Positions 10,549-22,500 of a DNA stretch of 64,000 nucleotides are shown one piece after another. The DNA is from Rhodococcus qingshengii JCM 15477 (GTDB lineage: Bacteria; Actinomycetota; Actinomycetes; Mycobacteriales; Mycobacteriaceae), in assembly GCF_023221595.1 (NCBI RefSeq), contig NZ_CP096563.1, forward strand, positions 3,082,501-3,146,500, in the 5' to 3' direction. How positions within the stretch are numbered: the first letter of the stretch is position 1; each line of letters begins with the position of its first letter. The position numbers were made by a program, and so were the translations under genes. A model generated the notes under the pieces. That model did not search any database. It was not told where the DNA came from and saw nothing but the letters and a program-made list of their open reading frames with translations.

Positions 10549-13500
10549 GTGGATGGCAGTCCCGACCGAGGAATCGTTTCCGCAGCTCGTCCGGACGACG
10601 AACTCACCTTCCCTCTTTCTGCCGCGCAACTTTCCCTGCTTGTCGCACAACAGCTTCGACCCGAGATTCCCGTCAGCATCGCTCAGTACGTGGACGTGGA
10701 CGGCCCACTCGACATCGAGCTGCTGACCGCTGCCAGCAAACAGACCGGCCGTGAGATCGGCTCCGGATATCTGCGCCTGGTCGAGGTGGACGGGGTTGCG
10801 CGTCAGTGGCTCGATCTCGACATGGACGACTCCCTCGACGTGGTCGATCTTCGCGCCGAATCGGATCCGGAATCTGCAGCGCAGGAATGGATGCGCAGAG
10901 AGCACACTGCTGCCATCGATCCGTTCACCGATCGCCTGGTCAGGCTGGCAGTCCTGGTGCTTCGCGACGACCATTACTACTGGTACAGCCGTATTCATCA
11001 TGTGGCGCTCGACGGTTTCGGCGCGATGTCGATGATGAACCGCACAGCCGAGATCTACACCGCTGTGGTGCGCGATCTGCCAGTTCCCCCAGCGGTAACT
11101 GCCCCCCTCCAATCGTTGGTGAAGGCAGAGGCCGACTATCTGGGCTCCACGCGGTGGGAGCGCGATCGCGACTACTGGAACACCAAGATGGCCGACAAAC
11201 CGGGCGGAACCTCGCTCGCGTCCTCGACTGCTCCGTCGCAGGCATGGTCTCGCCTACGGTCGGCGACGGTACCTACGGAACTGCGGAGCTCCCTCGAACG
11301 GCTGGCCGCCGCCCACGATGTGACGACGTCGTCAGTGGTGATCGGTGCTCTGGCGGCTTACCTCGCCCGGGCCACCGGGACCCGCGACGTGGTCCTCAGC
11401 CTGCCGGTCTCGGGGCGGACGACGAAAGCTGCTCGCAGGTCCGGCGGAATGATGTCGAACGTCGTCCCGATACGTGCGAGCGTCGATCCGCATTTCGCGG
11501 TCGGGGACTTGCTGCACGAGGTGAAGATCGAACTCACCGGCGCACTGCGTCATCAGAAATACCGCCACGAGGACCTACGACGCGACCTCAACGCCGGTGA
11601 TCACAGCATCGCCGACGGACGAGGCTTCCACGGGCCGTTGATCAACCTCATGCTGTTCCATTCCGGAATCACTCTCGGGGACGCGCACGGCGAACTGAAC
11701 GTGATCTCGACCGGGCCGATCGAAGACCTCTCCGTCAACGTCTATCAGACTTCCGCAGCCGAAGAGATCCAGATCGACTTCGCCGCGAATCCAGACCTGT
11801 ACACCAACGAGGACATCTCGCGTCACCACCGGCGTTTCCTCGAGTTCCTCGACTTGTTCTGCGCTGCGGAATCGGGAACTCGATTGATGGATATCGACCC
11901 CGACGCCGCGGGTAAATGGATCGCCGAAGTTCAACACGCCCGCAACGTCGAGTACTGGTCTGCGACCTTGTCGAACCCCGCCGAGGAACTGGGTTTGCCG
12001 GTCGTCGCCGGATCCGGTCGAACGTCCACGCCCCTCGAGATCGAGGCAGGCCTCTGCCGGAGCCTCGAGACGATGGCGACGACGATGAACACGAGTCTGT
12101 TCGTGCTGTTCCAGTCTGCGATGGCCGGACTGCTGCGCCGCGTCGGTTCGGCCGACGAGGTGTCGATCGGCGTCTCGGTCCGAGGGTACGGCGCCTCCAA
12201 TCCGGACGATTTCGTCTCGATGTTCGCCAACCAGTTGGTGCTTCGCTCGACGGTGTCGAACACCATGACGCTCACCGACCTGGTCGGTGCGGTGGACACC
12301 GTCGCAATCGAAGCTCTCGAACACGCAGACATTCTTCTGTCTTCGGTGACCGCCGCACTCGGTGACGGCCGCTGGGTCGAGACGGGCCCGTTGTTCCGGG
12401 CGATGGTCTGTTTCGAGGAGCCGCTGGATGCTCACCCGAGATTTCCGGGGCTCATGGTCGGTGCGCCTATCGGATCGGATCTGGCCACCGTGCCGGAACT
12501 GTTTGTCTCCCTGGCGATTCCGACTGGTGAGCATGCCGATTTCGATCAGCCGATCTCCGGTGTTCTGGATTGGCTCGGCACGAAGGAGCAAGCCGAGGAC
12601 CTCGCCGACCGTTATCTACGAATCTTGACCGCGATGGTCGGTACTCCGCACTCGGCGCTCGGCTCAGTGGATCTACTGCGCCCGGAGGCGCGCCAGGCGC
12701 TGGTGCCGCCCGTTCTGCCGATTACCCCGGTCCGAACGCTCTCCGAGATCCTTTCCGACCGCATTCGGGCGACCCCGGAAGCGATCGCCGTTGTCGCGGG
12801 CAGCGAGCGCGTGTCGTACCGCGAACTCGATCGACGATCGAATCAGTTGGCGCGCAAGCTCGTCGATCATGGCGTGCGATCCGAGTCGTTGGTCGGAATC
12901 ATGCTGCCGAAATCCGTGGACATGATCGTTGCCGCTGTCGCGGTAGTGAAGGCCGGCGGCGGATACCTCCCACTCGATCGTGCGCACCCCGCCGAGCGTT
13001 TGGCATACGTGGTCGAGGATGCGCAACCGGTGTGCGTCATCTCCGATTCCACTTTCCCGAACTCCGCCTTCCCGAACTCTGACGTGGTGGTCGTCGGGGT
13101 CGAATCCGACGAATACTCCGGTGAGAGTCTGGAAACCGATGAGCGCCCGCGCGGACACGGAGCCGACAATCTGGCGTACGTGATCTACACCTCGGGGTCG
13201 ACGGGCCGACCCAAAGGTGTCTCCGTCACCCACGCCACTGTGGTGCGATTGTTCGAGAACACGCACGTCGAATTCGGATTCGACGGCAACGACGTGTGGA
13301 CGATGTTCCACTCGTTCGCCTTCGACTTCTCGGTCTGGGAACTGTGGGGCGCGCTGCTCCACGGCGGAACGCTGGTCCTGGTCGATCACGAGGTATCACG
13401 CGACCCTGACGCCTTCCGGGCGCTGGTCGCCGCAGAAGGCGTCACCGTGCTCAATCAGACGCCCTCGGCCTTCTACCAGTACATCGAAGCCGACCTTCGG

Positions 13501-16500
13501 GCCGATTCGGAGACCCGGCTCCGGTACGTGATCTTCGGTGGCGAAGCCTTGGACCTGCGTCGACTCGGGCGCTGGTACGACAATCACCCGGGGTACGAAA
13601 GTCACACGGAATCCGCGCCTGCACTCGTCAACATGTACGGCATCACCGAGACGACGGTGCACGTCACCCATCTCGAACTCGACCGGGCGAGCGCGAGTGC
13701 GCTGACCGGCAGCCGGATCGGTGACGCGATCGACGGACTTCGTGTGTACCTGCTCGACGAGCATCTCTCCCCGGTCCCGGTGGGGATCGCGGGGGAGATC
13801 TATGTCGCGGGCGGTCAACTCGCCCGTGGCTATCTGGGCCGTCCAGACCTCACCGCGGGCCGGTTCGTTGCCGATCCTTTCAATGCCGGCGGACGACGGT
13901 TGTACCGGTCCGGCGACCGCGCACGATGGATTGCGCCCGGACAACTCGAGTACCTCGGACGCGGCGACGCGCAGGTCAAGATCCGCGGATTCCGGATCGA
14001 ACTCGGCGAAATCGACTCCGTCATCCTCAGCGCGCCGGGAATCGACGATGCCGTGACCGTCGTGGCTCCGACGCCGGCGGGCGGCGCTCTCGTGACCTAT
14101 GTGACCGCTTCCGACGTCGTGGACGCCGACGCCCTCCGAGCTCACGCCGCCGAAGCCCTCCCGACCTACATGGTTCCCGATGCCTTCATGGTCCTCGATT
14201 CGATTCCGTTGACCACCAACGGAAAACTGGACCGGCGTGCGCTGCCTTCGCCTATCCTGGCCTCCACCAAGGTCTTCCGACCCCCGACGACCCCGACCGA
14301 GGGCAAGGTTGCGGCGGTTCTGGCTGACATCCTGAGTAGTGGACCGCTCGGACTCGACGATAATTTCTTCCATCTGGGCGGAAACTCGCTGGTAGCGACG
14401 ACGGCGGTAGCGCGCTTGACCGAAGCCACCGGGGTTAAAATGCCGCTGCGTGCACTCTTCGACCATCCCACGGTGTCTGGGATCGCGGCGACGATCGAGC
14501 GTGCGGCACAGACCCCGGACGCCGACGGTATTCAGGTCGTGGCCCGGCCGGCTGTACTGCCTCTCGCTCCCGCGCAGCAGCGACTGTGGTTCCTGAACCG
14601 CGTGGCACCGGAATCAGGTGCGTACAACATTCCACTGGCGGTGTCGTTGCGCGGCGCCGTCGATCCCGACGCACTCAGTGCCGCGATCGTGGACGTCGTG
14701 ACACGTCACGAGTCACTACGCACCGTGTTTCCTCAGGTCGGTGACAACGCGACGCAGAAGGTTCTGGGCCTGGGCGAGGGGATCGCAGGGCTCGAGTCGA
14801 TCGACGTGGAACGCGGAAGCCTCGAGAGAGTGATCTTCGAATTCTCTTCGGCCGGTTTCGATCTGGTCCGCGAACGTCCGGTGCGCTACCTGCTGATCAC
14901 TGTCGCCGCCGAGAAGGAAGGCGATGAGGAGGAAGCTGTCCTCGTAGTGGTTCTGCATCACATGGTGGCCGACGGTTGGTCACTCGCCCCGTTGGCTGCT
15001 GATCTCACCGGCGCTTACGCCGCTCGCGTCGGCGGCAACAGCCCGCAGTGGGCACCGCTTCCAGTGCAGTACGCCGACTACACGCTCTGGCACCGAGAAC
15101 ACCTCGGGGACACGGCATCCACCGAATCGCTTGCCCACTCACAGATCACGTTCTGGAAGCGGCAGCTGGCAGGAGCACCCGAGCAGCTCCACCTGCCGAC
15201 GGACCGTCCGCGCGCACTCGACCCGACCATGCGCGGAGCCGGAGTCGACATCAGAATCGGCGCTTCCACGCATCAGAAGCTCGTTGTACTCGCCGCCGAT
15301 CACGACGCCACGCCGTTCATCGCCCTGCACGCGTGCTTCGCCCTGCTTCTGGCCAGGTACAGCGGCACGGACGACATCGTCATCGGAACACCGGTGGCCG
15401 GGCGAGGGGACAGATCTCTCGATCTGCTCGTCGGCATGTTCGTCAACACTCTTGCCCTGCGGACCGTCGTCGATCGGGACGTAACGTTTGCCGCACACCT
15501 GTCACAGGTCAGGGCCGTCGACGTGGATGCCTTCGACAATGCGGACGTGCCTTTCGACGTCGTCGTGGACGCGCTCGAACTGGACCGCTCGCCTGCGCAC
15601 CACCCGGTCTTTCAAGCGGCCATCACCTCGCGGATAGCCACCACCCACACTGCCGAACTGGCCGGGGTGTCGATGACGGCGCGGGCAGTCGAGACGGGGC
15701 TGACCAAGTTCGACCTCGAGCTCACCGTCACCGAACGTCACGAGTCCGGGACCGCAGCTGGAATCGATGCCACGTTCACCTATTCCACCGACCTGTTCGA
15801 CAACGCGACCGTCGAATCCTTGGCGCGAAACTTCGTGACCCTCGTGGAATCGGCAGTGTCGGAACCGACTGCACCGGTTGGTGATCTTCGTGTACTCGGA
15901 TCCCGGGAGAGTGCCACGATATTGCCGCGGCGCGGCGTGGCTTCGGTGGGCGAATCGACGCTGGCGCAGATCCTCGGGGATACCGCGAGGACGTATCCCG
16001 ACGCGATCGCCCTCGAAGACTCCGAGCGCTCACTCTCGTACGGGGAGCTGGAGCGTCGATCGAATCGGATCGCTCGATACCTCATGGACCTGGGAGTCGG
16101 CCCCGAGACACCGGTCGCACTGGCCGTCGCCCGATCGGTCGACTCCGTGCTCGCAGTCTGGTCGGTCACCAAAGCCGGTGGCGTTTTCGTCCCGGTCGAT
16201 CCCCGTTATCCCGCAGATCGAGTTGCGCACATGCTCGAGGATTCGGGTGTGCGGATCGGAATTCGGTCCGCCGAGGTTGCGGCTGGTCCGGCAGTCGGTG
16301 GGAACGTCGCAGTCTGGATCGACCTCGGCGACGCGGACACGGTTGCAGAATGTGCCGCCTACTCCGACGCTGCCATCGACGACGCTGACAGAACAGCGTC
16401 GATCACTGCGGCGTCGGCTGCGTACGTCATCTACACGTCCGGCTCGACCGGAGTGCCGAAGGGCACCGTCGTCACTCACGCGGGTTTGGCCAATCTTGCT

Positions 16501-19500
16501 CGCGAACAACAGGATCGGTACCGGATCACCGCCGGGTCGCGAACTCTGCATTTTGCGTCACCGAGCTTCGACGGCGCCGTACTCGAGCTACTGCTCGCCG
16601 GTTCGACCGGCGCGACGATGGTGATCGCCCCTCCCGACATCTACGGAGGGGAGGCGTTGAGCGAGTTCCTCCGAAGCCGCGAGGTCACTCATGCCTTCAT
16701 CACTCCGGCTGCGCTGGCGACCGTCGATCCGGCGGGCGTGACGTCACTGGAATGCGTAGTCGTCGGCGGCGACGTGTGCACGCCGGAATTGGTCTCGAGC
16801 TGGGGCAACGGGCGCAGACTGCACAACGGATACGGTCCGACCGAAACCACTGTCATGGTTGCCATCAGTGACCCACTCTCACCGGGGGAGCCGATCACCA
16901 TCGGCGGTCCCATCCGCGGAATCGACGCCGTGGTGCTCGACTCTCGGCTGCAACCGGTCCCGATCGGCGGCGTCGGCGAGCTGTACATCGGTGGGCCGGG
17001 CCTTGCACGTGGTTACCACCTTCGTCCCGCGCTGACGTCGGATCGGTTTGTCGCGCATCCGTACTCGACGCCCGGTGCCCGGATGTACCGAACCGGTGAC
17101 CTGGTCCGCTGGACCAAGGACCTGACCCTTCGCTACGTGGGCCGCAGCGATCATCAGCTCAAGATCCGCGGGTTCCGCATCGAACTCGGCGAGATCGACG
17201 CTGCTCTGATGGATTCCCCTCTCGTCCAGTTCGCCACGACGATTCCCGTCGAATCCGCCGCGGGTACCAGTCTGGCGTCGTACGTGTTGCTGAGCGGCGA
17301 CGCTGATATCGAGTCGCTGTTCGTGGGACTCGCCGACACGCTGCCGCGGTACATGATTCCGTCGTCGATCACCCCGATCGACGCCATTCCGTTGACTCCG
17401 GTCGGCAAACTCGATCGCAGAGCGTTGCCGACGCCGATACCGCGCGAAATCCTCGGAACGGGCCGTGAACCCGAGGCCGGACTCGAACGAACCGTTGCCG
17501 ACGTGTTCGCTTCACTGCTCGACGTGCCCGAGGTCCGGGCCGGAGACAGCTTCTTCGATCTCGGGGGCAACTCGCTCGTCGCGACGCAGGTGTCCGCGCG
17601 GTTGAGCGCAGCGACGGGACTCACGGTGGACGTTCGCTCGATCTTCGAAGCGCCGACCGTCGAAGCGCTCGCTGCACGTCTGGCGGCGAGCGCCGAAGAA
17701 TCAGACGATCGACCTGCCCTGAGCGCCGGCGCTCGGCCGGACCGCCTACCGCTCTCCGCCGCGCAACAGCGCCTGTGGTTCGTCAATCGCTTCGACCCCC
17801 AGTCCGCGGTCTACAACATTCCGTTCGCGATCCGCATCACCGGAGACATCCACGGCGATGCACTCGAGGAGGCGCTTGCGGACGTCATTGCACGCCATGA
17901 GGTGCTTCGAACGATCTACGTCGACAGCGCCGACGGCCCGAGCCAGGTCATCCGAGCGCTCTCCGACGTGCAGTTCTCCGTCGAGCGCTACTGCGGATCC
18001 GAAGGTGTGGACGCGGCGACGACGGAGTTCGCGGCGCGTGGGTTCGATCTCGGTTCGGATCTGCCGATTCGGGCCATGCTGGTGCGCGAGGACGCCGGCG
18101 CTCACGTACTGGTCGTCGTCATCCACCACATCGCCTTCGACGGCTGGTCCCTGACTCCCTTTGCGACAGATTTCGTCGCGGCGTACTCCGCACGCGTCGT
18201 TGGAGACGCCCCGGTTTTCACACCGCTCGACGTGCAGTACGCCGACTACGCGGTGTGGCAGCAAGACTCGCTCGGACAGGTCGGCGACCAGGAGTCTCTG
18301 GTTGCCCGCGAACTGACCTTCTGGACCACTGCCATGGCTGGTGCCCCGGACGAGGTACTGCTACCGGTCGATCGCCCACGCGGATCTGTCTCCACGACCG
18401 CCGTCGGATCGGTGCCGATCGTCATCGACGCGGCGACCGGGGAGCGTCTCGCCGCCGTGGCGAGGCGCAGTGGCTCGACGCAGTTCATGGTCGTACACGC
18501 GATCCTGGCGGTTGTTCTCGCGCGTCTCGGTGCAACCGACGACGTGGTGGTCGGCACCCCGGTGGCAGGCCGCGGGCGACCCGAGCTGGATTCCCTGATC
18601 GGGATGTTCGTCAATTCGGTACCGCTTCGGACGCCGGTCGATCACCGAGCGTCGTTCACCTCCCTGCTCGAGGTCGTCCGTGAACGCGACCTTGCCGCCT
18701 TCGCGCACCCCGAGCTGCCCTTCGAGGTGCTGGTCGACGCCCTCGATCTCGACCGGTCCACTACGCGACACCCCCTGTTTCAGGTCATGCTGTCGTACCA
18801 CCAGAATGTGGTCTCGCCGCAGGTCACGGTCCACGACGCGCATCTCGAAGCGCAAGCACTCGAACCGTCCGTCGCGAAGTTCGACCTCGAGTTCACCCTG
18901 CTGGCAGGCGATTCCGAGAAGACCGAGATCACCGGGTCGCTCAGGTTCGCCGAGGCGCTCTTCGACATTGCCACCGCGGAAACGATCGCCGCGCGTGTGC
19001 AGTCGGTGGCCCGCGCCGTCGCCGCAGATCCGGACGCCGCGATCGACGACCTAGATTTCCTCAGCACCCTCGAGCGGGCGTCGCTGATGCCGGTTCGCGG
19101 TCCGGCGTGGACCAGTTCGCGCACCTTGGCCGAAATATTGACGCGGACCGCCACCCGTTCAGGCGATTCGGTGGCCCTTCGATCCGGTGACACCACCGTG
19201 CTCTACCGAGATCTCTTCGCCCGTGCATCGGCGCTTGCCCGCCGTCTGACCACGGAAGGGATCGGTGCCGAAGACATTGTGGCGATCGCGATTCCGCGCT
19301 CGATCGACTCGATCGTCGCCTTGTGGGGCGTTTCCTTGACCGGCGCCGCGTTTGTTCCGGTCGATCCGCGATACCCCGCCGATCGCATTCTGCACATGCT
19401 CACCGACTCCGGAGCCACTCGCGGAGTGACGACGGAAGCGGTGATCGAATCACTGCCCCGCCCGGTTCCGTGGATGACAATGGACGACATCCACGGCGAC

Positions 19501-22500
19501 GGTGTCGGGCAGCCGGTTCCGGCCGCGCCTATCCGAATCGACAACCTCGCCTACATCATCTACACCTCCGGATCGACGGGAAAGCCCAAGGGCGTCAGCA
19601 TCACTCATCGTGGCCTGAGCGCGTTGGCGGCCGAGCAGACGGCGCGTTACGGCATCTCGGCGCAGTCGCGGACGCTGCACTTCTCCTCACCGAGCTTCGA
19701 CGCATCCATCCTCGAACTGCTGCTCGCAGTCGGTGAAGGCGCGACGATGGTGATCGCCTCTCCCGACGTCTACGGCGGCCAGGACCTAGCCGAATTGGTC
19801 ACCGATCACCAGGTGACCCACGCGTTCATCACACCGGCAGCGCTGGCCTCGGTCGATCCCACCGGGCTGGACGTCCTGCAGTCGATCGTTGTCGGTGGCG
19901 AGGCATGCCCACCCGAACTGGTCCGCAAGTGGGCACCGGGTCGCCGATTGTTCAACGGCTACGGGCCGACGGAAACCACCGTCATGGTCAGCATCAGTGA
20001 TGCCTTGAGCGTGGGGGAGACCGTGACCATCGGCGGGCCCGTCCGCGGCGTGTCCGCGGTAATTCTCGACGGCTCGGCTCAGCCGGTACCCGTCGGGGTC
20101 ACCGGTGAGCTCTACATCGCCGGCCTGGGACTTGCCCGCGGCTACCTCGACAAACCCGCCTTGACGGCGACGCGATTCGTGGCAGCGCCGTTCGGCCCGG
20201 CCGGCACCCGCATGTACCGGACCGGTGACCTGGTTCGGTGGACGCCGCTCGGGACGATCGAATACGTCGGACGCTCCGATCACCAGGTGAAAGTGCGCGG
20301 ATTCCGCATCGAACTGGGCGAGATCGACTCCGTCCTCAGCACTTACCCCGGCGTCGAGTTCGCGGTCACCGTGGGCGTCGACGCAGCTTCCGGTGAGACG
20401 ATGTTGGCGTCGTACGTAGTGCTCGGTGCCGATGCGGTCGAGATGGACGAGTTGCTGAGCCATGCGCGCCGCTCACTGCCCGCCTTCATGGTGCCGTCGG
20501 CGATCACCCCGATCGATCACGTACCGCTGACCCCCGTCGGGAAGCTCGACCGATCGGCATTGCCGGCGCCGACACTGCGTTCGTCCGAGCGAAGTGTCGA
20601 GCCGCTGACGACCGCGACCGAACTCCAGGTTGCCGGCGTCGTGGCGGAACTGCTGGGTATCGAACAGATCAGTGCGTCGGACAGTTTCTTCGAACTCGGT
20701 GGCAACTCACTGCTCGCCACCAGACTGGCCCAGCGACTCGGCGAGTCGTTGGGCAGGCAGGTGCCTGTCCGAATGCTGTTCGAGCACCCCGGAATTCGGG
20801 AACTTGCCACCATACTCGACACATCCGCCGGGGCGAAGGCGCTTCCACCGATCACCGCCGTAGACCGCCCCGAGCGAATTCCGCTGTCCTACGCGCAAGC
20901 ACGCATCTGGTTCCTCAACCAGATGGATCCCGGCTCACCCGCGTACAACGTCCCTGCTGCGATCTCCCTCGACGGTGCACTCGACGTGCCGGCCCTCGAA
21001 GCTGCTGTCCTCGACGTGATCGAAAGACACGAAATCCTGCGCACAGTGTTCCCCGACTCCGACTCCGGCCCGCACCAGGTGATCCAGGATGCATTTACCT
21101 CGTTGGAATACGGAACTGCGGACACCCGTGAACCGAAAGAGCTAGCCAGAGAATTCGCGTCGCGCGGATTCGACATCACGACCCAAGCTCCCGTTCGCGC
21201 GCTCCTGCTCGAATCGACGCCGCAGCACCACACACTTGTCATCGTGATCCACCACATCGCGGCGGACGGATGGTCGATCGCGCCGTTGATGAAGGATGTG
21301 CTCACCGCCTACGTCGCGAGAAGTTCGGGACACGCTCCCGAGTTCACCGCGCTCGAGGTGCATTACGCGGACTTCGCGATCTGGCAGCGGGAAGCGCTGG
21401 GCGCGGTGAACGAATCCGCGAGCGTGCTCGGGGCACAGGCGTCGTATTGGCGGGAGACGTTGCGGGGCGCACCTGAATTGATCGACCTTCCGAGCGATCG
21501 AGCGCGTCCGCTCACCCAGTCGTTGAGCGGTGCCCACACCGCGGTCTCGCTTCCGGCGCACACCCGGATCGCGGTCGAGGCGGTTGCCGGAGCCAATGCG
21601 GCGACGCCGTTCATGGTGCTGCACGCTGCCTATGCCGTCCTGCTGTCCAGGCTGAGTCGAAGCACCGACATCGTGATCGGATCTCCGGTCGCCGGGCGAG
21701 GACACCGAGTTCTCGACGACCTCGTGGGAATGTTCGTGGGCACGGTCGGACTGCGCACGACGGTCGATCCCGGGTCGACGTTCGTCGACGTTCTGCGTAC
21801 TGTCCGCTCCGTCGATCTCGACGCCTTCGCCCACGCGGACATTCCGTTCGAGCAGGTCGTGGACGTGGTGGCGCCGACCCGGAGCACCGACCGTCATCCG
21901 GTGTTCCAGACGATGATCTCGTTCCACGGCGCCCACCCGACGACGTGGGACCTGCCTGGACTTGCCGTTCGTGCCCACGAGATCACACCGGACATCGCCA
22001 AGTACGACCTGCAGTTCACCGTTGTCGAACAGACCGCGGAGGAAGGCGGCGGCTACGAGGCCTCCCTCACCTACGCGAAGGATCTCTTCGACACCGATAC
22101 GGCGGAGTCGTTTGCAGTGATGCTGGAAACGATCGTCGAGACACTGACTGCCCAGCCCTCCGCCGTCGTCGGTGACGTGGATCTTGCGGGACGTCGCCTG
22201 CGTGCGTTGCCCGGACGTCCGGCCGGCGATGCTTTGACCTTGCCGGAGTTGCTGCTTCGCGGCGCTGCCGATCCGCACGCTCCGGCAATCGTCGACGTCG
22301 CCACATCCGTCACGCTCACGTACGGCGAACTCGACCGACGCTCCGACGCTATGGCGTTTGCGTTGATCGCTCGCGGAATAGCGCCGGAAATGATGGTGGC
22401 ACTGGCGCTTCCGAGGTCGGCCGACTATGTGATCGCGCTCTGGGCCGTAGCGAAAGCCGGCGGAGTGTTTCTTCCCGTGGATCCGGCGTACCCCGCCGAG

